In this document: in pieces, positions 10,948 to 19,031 of the stretch
How the letters are laid out: the number at the start of each line of letters is the position of its first letter
Position numbering within the stretch: the first letter of the stretch is position 1
Source of the DNA: an uncultured Bradyrhizobium sp.
GTDB taxonomy: Bacteria; Pseudomonadota; Alphaproteobacteria; Rhizobiales; Xanthobacteraceae
Length of the DNA stretch: 50,290 nt
Reading direction: 5' to 3'
Assembly: GCF_936928535.1 (NCBI RefSeq)
Contig: NZ_CAKZHY010000077.1
Coordinates: 1-50,290 of the forward strand
Translations under genes and position numbers: made by a program
The notes under the pieces: generated by a model
The model's input: the letters and a program-made list of their open reading frames with translations, nothing else
Told to the model about the DNA's origin: nothing
The model's database searches: none

Positions 10948-13900
10948 ATGATCAGGGAATTGATGTCGTCACGCCGATTTGCGCCGCTGTTCTGGGCGCA
11001 ATTTTTCTCGGCGCTCAATGACAACGTGCTCAAGAACGCACTCGTCATCATCCTGCTTTACAGCGCCGCAACGGGCCACGGCGATGCCCTGGTGACGGTG
11101 GCAGGTGCCGTCTTCATCTTCCCCTACTTCATCTTGTCGGGTCTCGGCGGCCAGCTCGCCGACAAATACGTCAAATCGGTTGTCGCTAGGCGATTGAAGT
11201 TTGCCGAGATCTTCGCAGCGGGCTTCGCCGCTGCCGGTTTCTTCATGCACTCGGTGCCGTTGCTGTTCACCGCGCTTGCGCTGTTCGGCATCATCGCCGC
11301 GCTGTTCGGCCCCGTGAAATACTCCATGCTGCCGGACCAGCTCGGGCTCGGCGAGCTCGCTACCGGCAACGCGCTGGTCGAAGGCGCGACCTTCATGGCG
11401 ATCCTGGTCGGCACTGTCGCCGGCGGCCAATTCGTCGCGGGCTCCGCTCATATGGGTTGGGTCGCATCGGCCGTGGTCGTGCTGGCCCTGCTGTCCTGGG
11501 CCTTTGCCTCGCGCATTCCGCAGACAACGCCCTCCGCACCTGATCTGCCCGTCGATGCCAATCCCTGGACCTCGACGCTCGGCCTGCTCAAGACGCTGTA
11601 TGCCGATCACCGTCTCTGGGACGGCACCGTGATCGTCTCCTGGTTCTGGCTGGTCGGCGCGATCGTGCTGTCGCTGCTGCCGGCGCTGGTCAAGGACGTT
11701 GTCGGCGGCAGCGAAGGCGTGGTGACGCTGTGCCTTGCGATCTTCGCGATCGGCATTGCCATCGGCTCGTTGTTTGCGGCCAGCCTGAGCCACGTTCGTC
11801 CGAACCTCGCGCTGGTGCCGATCGGCGCCATCATGATGGGATTTGCCGGCATCGACCTTGCCTGGGCCATCAGCGTCGCAGTTAAAGGCAACGACATCGC
11901 CGCGATCGATTTCGCGACCTCGTTTGGCGGTCTGCGCATGCTGATCGACTTCGTCGTCTTCGCGTTCGGTGGTGGCCTGTTCGTCGTTCCCTCCTTCGCA
12001 GCGGTGCAGGCCTGGTCGGAGCCGAACGAGCGCGCCCGCATCATCGCCGCCGGCAACGTGCTGCAGGCTGCCTTCATGGTATCAGGCTCGCTGTTCGTCG
12101 CGCTGCTGCAGGGAGCTGGCTTGCATGTCGGCTGGATCTTCCTCGGCCTTGGCGTCGCCAGCTTCGGCGCGGTGTGGTTCGTGCTGACCAAATGGGGCAA
12201 GGAAGGCGTGCGCGATTTCGGCGCGCTGCTGTTCCGCGCGCTGTTCCGCACCGAAGTGCGCGGGCTCGAGAACCTGCCGCCATCAGGCACGCGCATGCTG
12301 ATCGCGCCCAATCACGTCAGCCTGATCGACGGCCCGCTGCTGCACGCCGTGCTGCCGATCGACGCCAGCTTCGCGGTCGACACCGGCATCTCCAAAGCCT
12401 GGTGGGCCAAGCCGTTCCTGCGCGTGGTCAAGCACTACACCATGGACCCGACCAAGCCGCTGGCGGCGCGCGACCTGATCAAGCTCGTCGCCGCGGGCGA
12501 GCCCGTTGTGATCTTCCCGGAAGGACGCATCACCGTCTCCGGCTCGCTGATGAAGGTCTATGACGGCACCGCGATGATCGCGGACAAGGCCGACGCCGTC
12601 GTCGTGCCTGTTCGCATCGAAGGCGCCCAGCGTTCGCATCTGAGCTACCTCAACTCCAGCCAGATCAAGCGCTCATGGTTTCCGCGGGTGACGGTCACGA
12701 TCCTGCCGCCGGTCAAGCTGCCGGTCGCTTCGGAGCTGAAGGGCAAGGCACGCCGCAACGCCGCGGGCGCTGCGCTCCAGGACGTCATGATCGACGCGAT
12801 GGTCAAGAATGCCATGCTCGATCACACGCTGTTCGAAGCGCTCGGACACGCCTATCGCGACCGCGACACCGGCAAGGTGATCATCGAGGACGCGCTCGGC
12901 ACCAAGCTGACCTATCGCAAGCTGATCCTTGGCGCGCAGGTCCTGAGCCGCAAGTTAGAGGCCGGCACCATGGCCGGCGAGAATGTCGGCGTGCTACTCC
13001 CGAACTCCGCAGGCGTCGCGGTCGTCTTCATGGCGCTGCAAGGCATCGGCCGCGTTCCGGCCATGCTCAACTTCTCGGCCGGCCCGGTCAACGTTCTCGC
13101 TGCCATGAAGGCTGCGCAGGTCAGGACCGTGCTGACGTCAAAGGCGTTCATCGAGAAGGGCAAGCTCGACAAGCTGGTAGCCGCGATCTCGGCTGAGGCA
13201 CGAATCGTCTATCTCGAGGATGTTCGTGCTTCCATCGGCACCGCCGACAAGATCAAGGGCCTATTGGCCGGCACCGCCCCGCGCGTTACCCGCCAGGCCA
13301 ACGATCCGGCCGTCGTGCTGTTCACGTCGGGCTCGGAAGGCACGCCCAAGGGCGTGGTGCTGTCCCACCGCAACATCCTCGCCAACGCGGCGCAGGCGCT
13401 GGCGCGGGTCGATGCCAACGCCGATGACAAGGTGTTCAACGTGCTGCCGGTGTTCCACTCCTTCGGCCTGACAGGCGGAATGATGATGCCAATGCTCGCG
13501 GGCATCCCTATCTACATGTACCCCTCGCCGCTGCACTATCGCATCGTGCCCGAGCTGATCTACCAGACCGGCGCCACGATCCTGTTCGGCACCGACACGT
13601 TCCTCACCGGCTATGCCCGCTCGGCACATGTCTACGACTTCCGTACCCTGCGCCTCGTGATCGCAGGCGCGGAGGCGGTCAAGGACCGCACGCGCCAGGT
13701 GTTCATGGAACGCTACGGCATCCGCATCCTCGAGGGCTATGGCGTCACCGAGACGGCGCCGGTGCTGGCGATGAATACGCCGATGGCCAACCGCCCCGGC
13801 ACCGTCGGCCGCCTCTCGCCGCTGATGGAGAGCAAGCTCGATCCGGTCCCCGGCATCGAGGAAGGTGGTCGTCTCTCGGTTCGCGGGCCGAACGTGATGC

Positions 13901-14352
13901 TCGGCTATCTCAGGGCCGAAAACCCCGGCGTGCTCGAAGTGCTGCCCGAAGGCTGGCACGACACCGGCGACATCGTCGCAATCGACGCCGCCGGCTTCAT
14001 CACCATCAAGGGCCGTGCCAAGCGCTTTGCCAAGATCGCCGGCGAAATGGTCTCGCTGTCGGCGGTCGAAAGCATCGCGACGACGCTGTGGCCGCAGGCC
14101 GGCTCGGTCGCCGTGTCTATCCCGGACCAGCGCAAGGGCGAGCGTATCGTCCTGCTGACGACGGAGAAGAATGCCGAGCGCAGCGCGATGCAGGCCCGGG
14201 CCAAAGCAATCGGCGCTTCCGAGCTGACCGTGCCCGCCACGATCATGGTGGTCGACAAGGTGCCACTGCTCGGCACCGGCAAGACCGACTATGTCACGGC
14301 AACGACCATGGCCCGCGAACAAGCGTCCGCGCCGGAACGCGAGGTCGCCTGA
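10948..14352 (+). CDS. MFS-PlsC-AMP-ligase fusion: acyl-[ACP]-phospholipid O-acyltransferase
   Basis: A 1134-residue three-part protein that combines the jobs of E. coli LplT and Aas: flipping lysophospholipid across the inner membrane and reacylating it. Residues 1 to about 420 form a 12-helix MFS transporter. Residues 430-620 are a PlsC acyltransferase with the catalytic HX4D box at His456 to Asp461 (NHVSLID) and the substrate motif FPEGR. Residues 650-1120 are an AMP-forming acyl-ACP synthetase with the P-loop-like TSGSEGTPKG near 793 and GYGVTET. The start ATG has an AGGA site. A hydrolase gene follows after five bases, suggesting one lipid-remodelling operon. Confidence 0.95.
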   Translation: MIRELMSSRRFAPLFWAQFFSALNDNVLKNALVIILLYSAATGHGDALVTVAGAVFIFPYFILSGLGGQLADKYVKSVVARRLKFAEIFAAGFAAAGFFMHSVPLLFTALALFGIIAALFGPVKYSMLPDQLGLGELATGNALVEGATFMAILVGTVAGGQFVAGSAHMGWVASAVVVLALLSWAFASRIPQTTPSAPDLPVDANPWTSTLGLLKTLYADHRLWDGTVIVSWFWLVGAIVLSLLPALVKDVVGGSEGVVTLCLAIFAIGIAIGSLFAASLSHVRPNLALVPIGAIMMGFAGIDLAWAISVAVKGNDIAAIDFATSFGGLRMLIDFVVFAFGGGLFVVPSFAAVQAWSEPNERARIIAAGNVLQAAFMVSGSLFVALLQGAGLHVGWIFLGLGVASFGAVWFVLTKWGKEGVRDFGALLFRALFRTEVRGLENLPPSGTRMLIAPNHVSLIDGPLLHAVLPIDASFAVDTGISKAWWAKPFLRVVKHYTMDPTKPLAARDLIKLVAAGEPVVIFPEGRITVSGSLMKVYDGTAMIADKADAVVVPVRIEGAQRSHLSYLNSSQIKRSWFPRVTVTILPPVKLPVASELKGKARRNAAGAALQDVMIDAMVKNAMLDHTLFEALGHAYRDRDTGKVIIEDALGTKLTYRKLILGAQVLSRKLEAGTMAGENVGVLLPNSAGVAVVFMALQGIGRVPAMLNFSAGPVNVLAAMKAAQVRTVLTSKAFIEKGKLDKLVAAISAEARIVYLEDVRASIGTADKIKGLLAGTAPRVTRQANDPAVVLFTSGSEGTPKGVVLSHRNILANAAQALARVDANADDKVFNVLPVFHSFGLTGGMMMPMLAGIPIYMYPSPLHYRIVPELIYQTGATILFGTDTFLTGYARSAHVYDFRTLRLVIAGAEAVKDRTRQVFMERYGIRILEGYGVTETAPVLAMNTPMANRPGTVGRLSPLMESKLDPVPGIEEGGRLSVRGPNVMLGYLRAENPGVLEVLPEGWHDTGDIVAIDAAGFITIKGRAKRFAKIAGEMVSLSAVESIATTLWPQAGSVAVSIPDQRKGERIVLLTTEKNAERSAMQARAKAIGASELTVPATIMVVDKVPLLGTGKTDYVTATTMAREQASAPEREVA

Positions 14353-14357
14353 AAGAC

Positions 14358-15026
14358 ATGCACGAGGTGGCCTTGAAAGGCGATGCGCGGTGCCCGGGAG
14401 TGGTTCTGCTTCACGGCATCGCGCGCACCTCGGCATCCCTGAAAAAGCTGGAGCGGGCGCTCCAGGCGGCCGGGTTTGCGACGCTCAACCTCGACTATTC
14501 CAGCCGTAGCAGGCCGATCGCGGCGCTTGCGGACGACATCCATCCGGCGATCTCGGAGTTTGCCGGGCGCGATACGCCGCTTCACTTCGTTGCGTATTCG
14601 ATGGGCGGCCTCGTGGCTCGTACCTATATCGCGAAATATCGACCGACCCGGCTTGCCGGCGTGGTGATGCTTGGCACGCCGAACGGCGGCAGCGAGGTCG
14701 CCGATCTCTTGAGCGGCTCGCGTCTCTACCGCGCCTTCTACGGGCCCGCCGGGCTTGAGCTCACGACCGCGACCCGGCGGGACGCTTTGCCTGAAGTGGA
14801 CTATCCCATCGGCGTGATCGCGGGAAACCGCTTCATCGATCCGGTCGCAGGCCTGTTCGTTCTCCCGAAGCCCAACGATGGACGGGTGTCGGTGCAAAGC
14901 GCGATGCTATCAGGCATGGCTGACGCCGTCGTCGTGAAGGCGTCGCATACCGGCCTTCCGCGGCATACCACCGCAATCTCCCAGACCATCGCTTTCCTGC
15001 GCGACGGTCGCTTCAGTCCGACGTGA
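14358..15026 (+). CDS. Alpha/beta hydrolase, lipase-like
   Basis: Serine hydrolase of 222 residues. The oxyanion region VVLLHGIARTSASL comes first, then the nucleophile elbow AYSMGGLVAR, a GxSxG variant with Ala in place of the first Gly. The likely acid lies near DGRVSVQS and the His in SHTGLP. The short lid and the LGTPNGGSEVADLL segment resemble bacterial lipases and lecithin-acyltransferase-like esterases. There is no signal peptide, so it is cytoplasmic or membrane-peripheral. It starts five bases after the MFS-PlsC-ligase stop, so a role in phospholipid or fatty-ester turnover is inferred from the operon. Confidence 0.88.
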   Translation: MHEVALKGDARCPGVVLLHGIARTSASLKKLERALQAAGFATLNLDYSSRSRPIAALADDIHPAISEFAGRDTPLHFVAYSMGGLVARTYIAKYRPTRLAGVVMLGTPNGGSEVADLLSGSRLYRAFYGPAGLELTTATRRDALPEVDYPIGVIAGNRFIDPVAGLFVLPKPNDGRVSVQSAMLSGMADAVVVKASHTGLPRHTTAISQTIAFLRDGRFSPT

Positions 15027-15030
15027 CGAT

Positions 15031-16131
15031 TTAAGCCTCCGTTCGCCGCTCCTGCGCATAGCGCACCAGCGCCGCGAAGCGGTAGATGCCGTGCACGAAT
15101 TTGCCGTAGGGCATGGTGATGAACAGCGCGAACACCGCGCCGAGATGCAGCGCCAGCAGCGGCCCCATCATGGCGGTCTCGCGCAGGACCAGCAGCAGCA
15201 TGCCGGTGAGCCCGGTCAGGAACAGCATGGCGATGAAGCCGACATCCATGCCGTAACGTTGCTCGTCGACCAGCTCCGGTGCACGGCGCGACTTCGCGAC
15301 GAGCAGCCCGATCGGACCGGCGATGAGGCCAATGCCACCGAGCGTACCCAACACGACAGGCAGATCCCACCACGGATACGGCGCCTCGCGGCCGAGCAGA
15401 TAATGATAGAGCGTGGCGACCGAGGTCGCGGCGAAGCACAGCAGGAAGCCGTAGAACGTGAGGTGGTGAAAAAGCTTGCGCCGGTCGGTCGGCTTGTCGT
15501 CCTCGTTGTAACAGCCGACACCGCCGCCATGGAGATAACGCAGCTCGCCGGCATCGCGGATCGCCTGGAAAATCGAGCCGCCATCGACGCGGCCACCGAT
15601 CGGTGTGCCGATATCGCGCCAGAACGCGCGCACGCTCATGACCAGCGCGAGGATCGCGTAGAGAAACGCGGCGCTGAACAGCGCGGCCATCGCGTTGTGT
15701 GGCATGAGCTTGTAGAACGCGCCGGGGCCGGTGTGCACGCCAAACAGCACGCCGCGGTCGTTCAGCACGGCGAAACCGAGAATGAAGGCGGCCATGCTCA
15801 GCGCGGCAACGATGCTGATGACGAGCCCGTTGCGCGCGAAGGTGCCGGACAGCGCCTGCGGCCAGGCATAGGCCGCATAGGATTCCGCGCGTGCAACCGC
15901 CAGCGTTTTGGGAACGTTGACGTTGAATTCGTGCGGCGGCGAGAACTGGCAGTCGACGTAGCAGGCGCCGCAGGAATGGCAGAGGTTGGCGAGATAGTTG
16001 AGGTCGCCGTCGGAGAACGCACGCCGCATCTCCATGGCCGGAAACACCGCACACAGGCCCTCGCAATAGCGGCAGGAATTGCAGACCGTCATCAGACGGT
16101 CGGCTTCATCAAGGATTCTAGTTCCGTGCAT
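15031..16131 (-). CDS. tcuB: Tricarballylate utilisation protein TcuB (Fe-S, membrane)
   Basis: Membrane electron-transfer partner that reoxidises the TcuA flavin and passes electrons towards the quinone pool. The N-terminus carries two 4Fe-4S-type motifs (CNSCRYCEGLC near 17-27 and CHSCGACYVDCQF near 52-64). About six hydrophobic segments follow, with several His residues suited to haem b ligation. At 366 residues it fits TcuB/CitB proteins. Its start lies inside tcuA, with a 14-base overlap, a strong sign of coupled translation. The transporter gene tcuC seen in Salmonella is absent here. Confidence 0.93.
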   Translation of the reverse strand: MHGTRILDEADRLMTVCNSCRYCEGLCAVFPAMEMRRAFSDGDLNYLANLCHSCGACYVDCQFSPPHEFNVNVPKTLAVARAESYAAYAWPQALSGTFARNGLVISIVAALSMAAFILGFAVLNDRGVLFGVHTGPGAFYKLMPHNAMAALFSAAFLYAILALVMSVRAFWRDIGTPIGGRVDGGSIFQAIRDAGELRYLHGGGVGCYNEDDKPTDRRKLFHHLTFYGFLLCFAATSVATLYHYLLGREAPYPWWDLPVVLGTLGGIGLIAGPIGLLVAKSRRAPELVDEQRYGMDVGFIAMLFLTGLTGMLLLVLRETAMMGPLLALHLGAVFALFITMPYGKFVHGIYRFAALVRYAQERRTEA

Positions 16132-17509
16132 GTTTCGCCGCTTCCCGTCCTGCGATCCGCCCGAACACGCTGCCGATGGTCATGCCCATGCCGGCCGCAT
16201 AGCCCTTGCCGAGCACATTGCCCGCCATGATCTCGCCGGCTGCGAACATGTTTGCGGACGGCTTGCCGTCAGCCATCAGCATCCGCGCGTCCTTGTTCAC
16301 GCGCGTGCCGAGATAGGTGAAGGTGATGCCGGGCCGCACCGGATAGGCAAGATAGGGCGGCGTCTCGATCTTGCGCGCCCAGTGGGTCTTGGGCGGCGTG
16401 ATGCCTTCGGTCACGCAATCGTCGAGGATCGTATGATCGAACGTCCCGGGCCGCACAGCGGCATTGAACTCGGTGATGGTCTTTTCCAGCGCGGCCGGAT
16501 CGAGCTCCAGCTTGCCCGCGAGCTCGGCGATGGTTTGTCCGGCGATCGGCGGAAACAGCGTCGGCATGAAACTGGTGACGACGGTGGAATCAAAGATGAT
16601 GTAGGCAATCTGGTCGGGCTGCGCCGCGACCACCCGCCCCCAGATCGCGTAGCGCTTCGGCCAGATGTCTTCGCCTTCGTCGTAGAAGCGCTGCGAATGC
16701 TTGTTCACGACGATGCCGAACACGACCGAGTCATGGCGCGTGATGATGCCGCCGTCGAATTTCGGCGCGCGGGCGTCGATCGCGACCGCATGACACTGGG
16801 TGGGATCGCCGACCTCCTGCACGCCCTTGGCGAGCAGCATCTTCAGGATCGAGCCGCGATTATAGGGCGTGCCGCGGATCAGGAAATTGTCGGCGGCCTC
16901 GCCCCAGTATTGCTTCAGCCATTCGATGTTGGCCTCGAAGCCACCGGCAGCCGCCACCAGCGAGGTCGCGCGGATCTCGCTCTCGCCCTTGATCGGCCGC
17001 TTCAGACGCGCGGCGAGGAACATGCCGTCCTCGATCACGAGGTCGGTGACCTCCGCATCGTATTCGACGTCGACGCCGAGCCGCTCGGCCGTCAGATACA
17101 GCGCGTTCAGCATGGCGCGGCCACCGCCGAGGAAGAAAGAGTTGGTGCGGCCGAGGCTCAGCGTGCCGCCGAGCGAGGGCTGCCAGCGCACGCCCTGCTC
17201 CACGATCCAGTTCAGGATGTCCTTGGACTCCCGGATCATGTGGCGGGCGAGCACCTCATCGGTCTGCCCGCCGGTCACGCGCAGCAGATCCTCCCAGAAT
17301 TCATCTTCTGTGTAGGGCCCGGTCAGGATTTCGGTCGCGGCGTCATGGGCGCAGCGCATGTTGCGGGTGTGACGGGTGTTGCCACCACGATAGAACTTTG
17401 GCGCCCCTTCGAGCACGAGGACCGAAGCGCCGCCACGCCGTGCTGCGATCGCCGCGCACAGCGCCGCGTTGCCGCCGCCGATCACCAGCACGTCGTATTT
17501 GCTGCCCAT
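16118..17509 (-). CDS. tcuA: FAD-dependent tricarballylate dehydrogenase
   Basis: Flavoprotein of the succinate dehydrogenase/fumarate reductase-like family that oxidises tricarballylate to cis-aconitate, letting the compound enter the citrate cycle instead of inhibiting aconitase. The 463 residues show the FAD-binding start DVLVIGGGNAALCAAIAARRGG and the C-terminal GEIMAGNVLGKGYAAGMGMTIGSVFGRIAG. It overlaps tcuB by 14 bases and diverges from a GntR regulator about 150 bases away, which is probably its repressor. Some homologues are annotated only as fumarate reductase-like, so the substrate depends on the tcuB pairing. Confidence 0.93.
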   Translation of the reverse strand: MGSKYDVLVIGGGNAALCAAIAARRGGASVLVLEGAPKFYRGGNTRHTRNMRCAHDAATEILTGPYTEDEFWEDLLRVTGGQTDEVLARHMIRESKDILNWIVEQGVRWQPSLGGTLSLGRTNSFFLGGGRAMLNALYLTAERLGVDVEYDAEVTDLVIEDGMFLAARLKRPIKGESEIRATSLVAAAGGFEANIEWLKQYWGEAADNFLIRGTPYNRGSILKMLLAKGVQEVGDPTQCHAVAIDARAPKFDGGIITRHDSVVFGIVVNKHSQRFYDEGEDIWPKRYAIWGRVVAAQPDQIAYIIFDSTVVTSFMPTLFPPIAGQTIAELAGKLELDPAALEKTITEFNAAVRPGTFDHTILDDCVTEGITPPKTHWARKIETPPYLAYPVRPGITFTYLGTRVNKDARMLMADGKPSANMFAAGEIMAGNVLGKGYAAGMGMTIGSVFGRIAGREAAKHARN

Positions 17510-17590
17510 GCGCGTCCGTCCGATGCGACGAAGTTAGAGACATTCTGCCCGCCAACAGCTCCGGTCAACCGGCTTCGCTGTTGCGTACTT

Positions 17591-17600
17591 TTGTATACAA
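17591..17600. promoter_or_regulatory. Candidate GntR operator TTGTATACAA
   Basis: A perfect 10-base palindrome between divergent tcuA and the GntR gene, with a GTATAC core. It fits the TNGT-ACNA pattern of FadR/FCD-type GntR regulators. A near-copy (ATATAC) follows within a few bases. Confidence 0.6.
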
Positions 17601-17659
17601 AGATATACAGAAGCGGCGCAAGCAACATCTCTGCATGGGCAGGATGCGAGTTGAGGGCC

Positions 17660-18355
17660 ATGGCCAGACGTCCGGCAAAGGCAGGCGGATCGATTGCACG
17701 CGATGGTAGTGTCGCGCTCGGCGAAGCCGTGTTCCGTTCGCTCTGCGAGGCGCTCCAGGCCGGCAGCTACCGCGCCGGCGATCGCCTGCGCGAGGAGGAG
17801 GTCGCCCAGCGGCTGAAAGTCAGCCGCACGCCGGTGCGGGAAGCGCTGGGCCGGCTCGCCGCGCGCGGCTTCGTCGAGCCCGCCGGCGGCCGCGGGCTGA
17901 TCGTGCGCAACCTCGACATCTCGGAGGTGCTCGAGCTCTACGCCATGCGCGAGATCATGGAAGGCGCCGCCGCGCGCCTTGCCGCCGAGCATGCCTCTGC
18001 ACCCGAGGTGGATGCGCTCAGGGATATCGAGCAGGCCTTTGTCGAAGCCTCCGAAACGGACGCCGCCGAGATGGCAAGGGAAAGGGCAAGGCTCAACCGG
18101 GCCTTCCACGAGGCGATCTGCCGCGCAGCGCGCAACCGCTATCTCGACAACGCCTCGCGCGAATTGCAGGACTGGATCGCCCTGCTCGGTCCGACCACCT
18201 TCACCGTGACGGGGCGTCCCTCGACCAGCCATAGCGAGCACCTGGCCATCATCGACGCCATCGCCGCGCGTGACGGCAACAATGCCGAGCAGCTCGCCCG
18301 TGCGCATATCCGCGAGGCGCTGCGCTGTCGTCTCAAGCTGCTGCAGAGGCAGTAG
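17660..18355 (+). CDS. GntR-family (FCD) regulator of tcuAB
   Basis: Transcription regulator of 231 residues. The N-terminal winged HTH reads YRAGDRLREEEVAQRLKVSRTPVREALGRLAARGFVEPAGGRG. An all-helical FCD domain follows, with the metal-ligand pattern ELYAMREIMEGAAARLAA and later a His-rich region (RAFHEAICRAARNRY, HSEHLAIIDAI). FCD regulators bind carboxylic acids through a metal ion, which suits tricarballylate or citrate as inducer. Salmonella uses a LysR protein, TcuR, for this job, so here the regulator type has been exchanged. ATG 17660 is the start that keeps the basic N-terminal arm. Confidence 0.9.
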   Translation: MARRPAKAGGSIARDGSVALGEAVFRSLCEALQAGSYRAGDRLREEEVAQRLKVSRTPVREALGRLAARGFVEPAGGRGLIVRNLDISEVLELYAMREIMEGAAARLAAEHASAPEVDALRDIEQAFVEASETDAAEMARERARLNRAFHEAICRAARNRYLDNASRELQDWIALLGPTTFTVTGRPSTSHSEHLAIIDAIAARDGNNAEQLARAHIREALRCRLKLLQRQ

Positions 18356-18362
18356 CGGATGC

Positions 18363-18836
18363 TCATGCCAGCACGTCGGCCACGACCGCCTTCACGGCGT
18401 CCCGCACATCGGTCGGCTTCATCCGCACCTGCAAGCCGCGCTGACCGCCATTGAGATAGACCAGCTCATGCGTGAGCGCGCTTCTCTCGATCACGGTGCG
18501 GACCGGCTTGCGCTGCCCGAATGGGCTGATGCCGCCGACCTTGTAGCCGGTGACGCGTTCGGCCTCCGGCGGCTTCATCATCTGCGCCGACTTGCCGCCC
18601 GCGGCCGCGGCGAGCTTCTTCATCGAGACTTCCTGGTTGGAGGGGACGATGACGCAAACCGGCTTGCCGTCCACCAGCGCCATTAGCGTCTTCAGCACCC
18701 GCGCGGGATCCTCGCCGAGCGCGGCCGCCGCCTGCAGGCCGATGCTCTCGGCGTCAGGATCGTAGTCGTAGGTGTGGACGGTGAAGGCAATGCGGGCAGC
18801 TTCAAGCGTACGGGTGGCCGGGGTGACTTTGGACAT
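18363..18836 (-). CDS. ybaK: Cys-tRNA(Pro)/Cys-tRNA(Cys) deacylase
   Basis: Free-standing editing domain of 157 residues that hydrolyses Cys mischarged on tRNA(Pro). Family features are the N-terminal TPATRTLEAARIAFTVHTYDYDP, the nucleotide-binding stretch LGEDPARVLKTLMALVDG and the catalytic Lys region SMKKLAAAAGGKSAQM, then GYKVGGISPFGQRKPVRTVI. It is cytoplasmic and convergent with the GntR gene (eight bases between stops), so the two are unrelated by operon. Length and order match YbaK rather than the proline-specific ProX group. Confidence 0.95.
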   Translation of the reverse strand: MSKVTPATRTLEAARIAFTVHTYDYDPDAESIGLQAAAALGEDPARVLKTLMALVDGKPVCVIVPSNQEVSMKKLAAAAGGKSAQMMKPPEAERVTGYKVGGISPFGQRKPVRTVIERSALTHELVYLNGGQRGLQVRMKPTDVRDAVKAVVADVLA

Positions 18837-18852
18837 GCGCCATGTTTATCAC

Positions 18853-18937
18853 CGTCATTGCGAGGAGCGAAGCGACGAAGCAATCCAGCTGTCTCCGCGG
18901 AGAGATGCTGGATTGCTTCGCTGCGCTCGCAATGACG
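18853..18937. repeat. Long imperfect inverted repeat (type CGTCATTGCGAG)
   Basis: The arms begin CGTCATTGCGAGGAGCGAAG and close with the complementary TTGCTTCGCTGCGCTCGCAATGACG, around a short variable centre. Elements with these same ends are abundant in Bradyrhizobium and relatives. It sits upstream of ybaK, between that gene and the 3' end of fdsA. A related copy lies at 28249. Confidence 0.8.
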
Positions 18938-19031
18938 GCTGTGGGAACAGGTGTGCCCAAACGTTCAGCATTCGCTGGACGACGGTGGTGGTGGCGTTGG
19001 CGGCGCGCAGCCGCCAAAAAACGGCGAGCCC

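Noticed and set aside
16079..17659. Long plus-strand frame joined to the GntR gene
   Set aside because: The first 527 codons are antisense to tcuA/tcuB in GC-rich DNA. The GntR protein starts at 17660.
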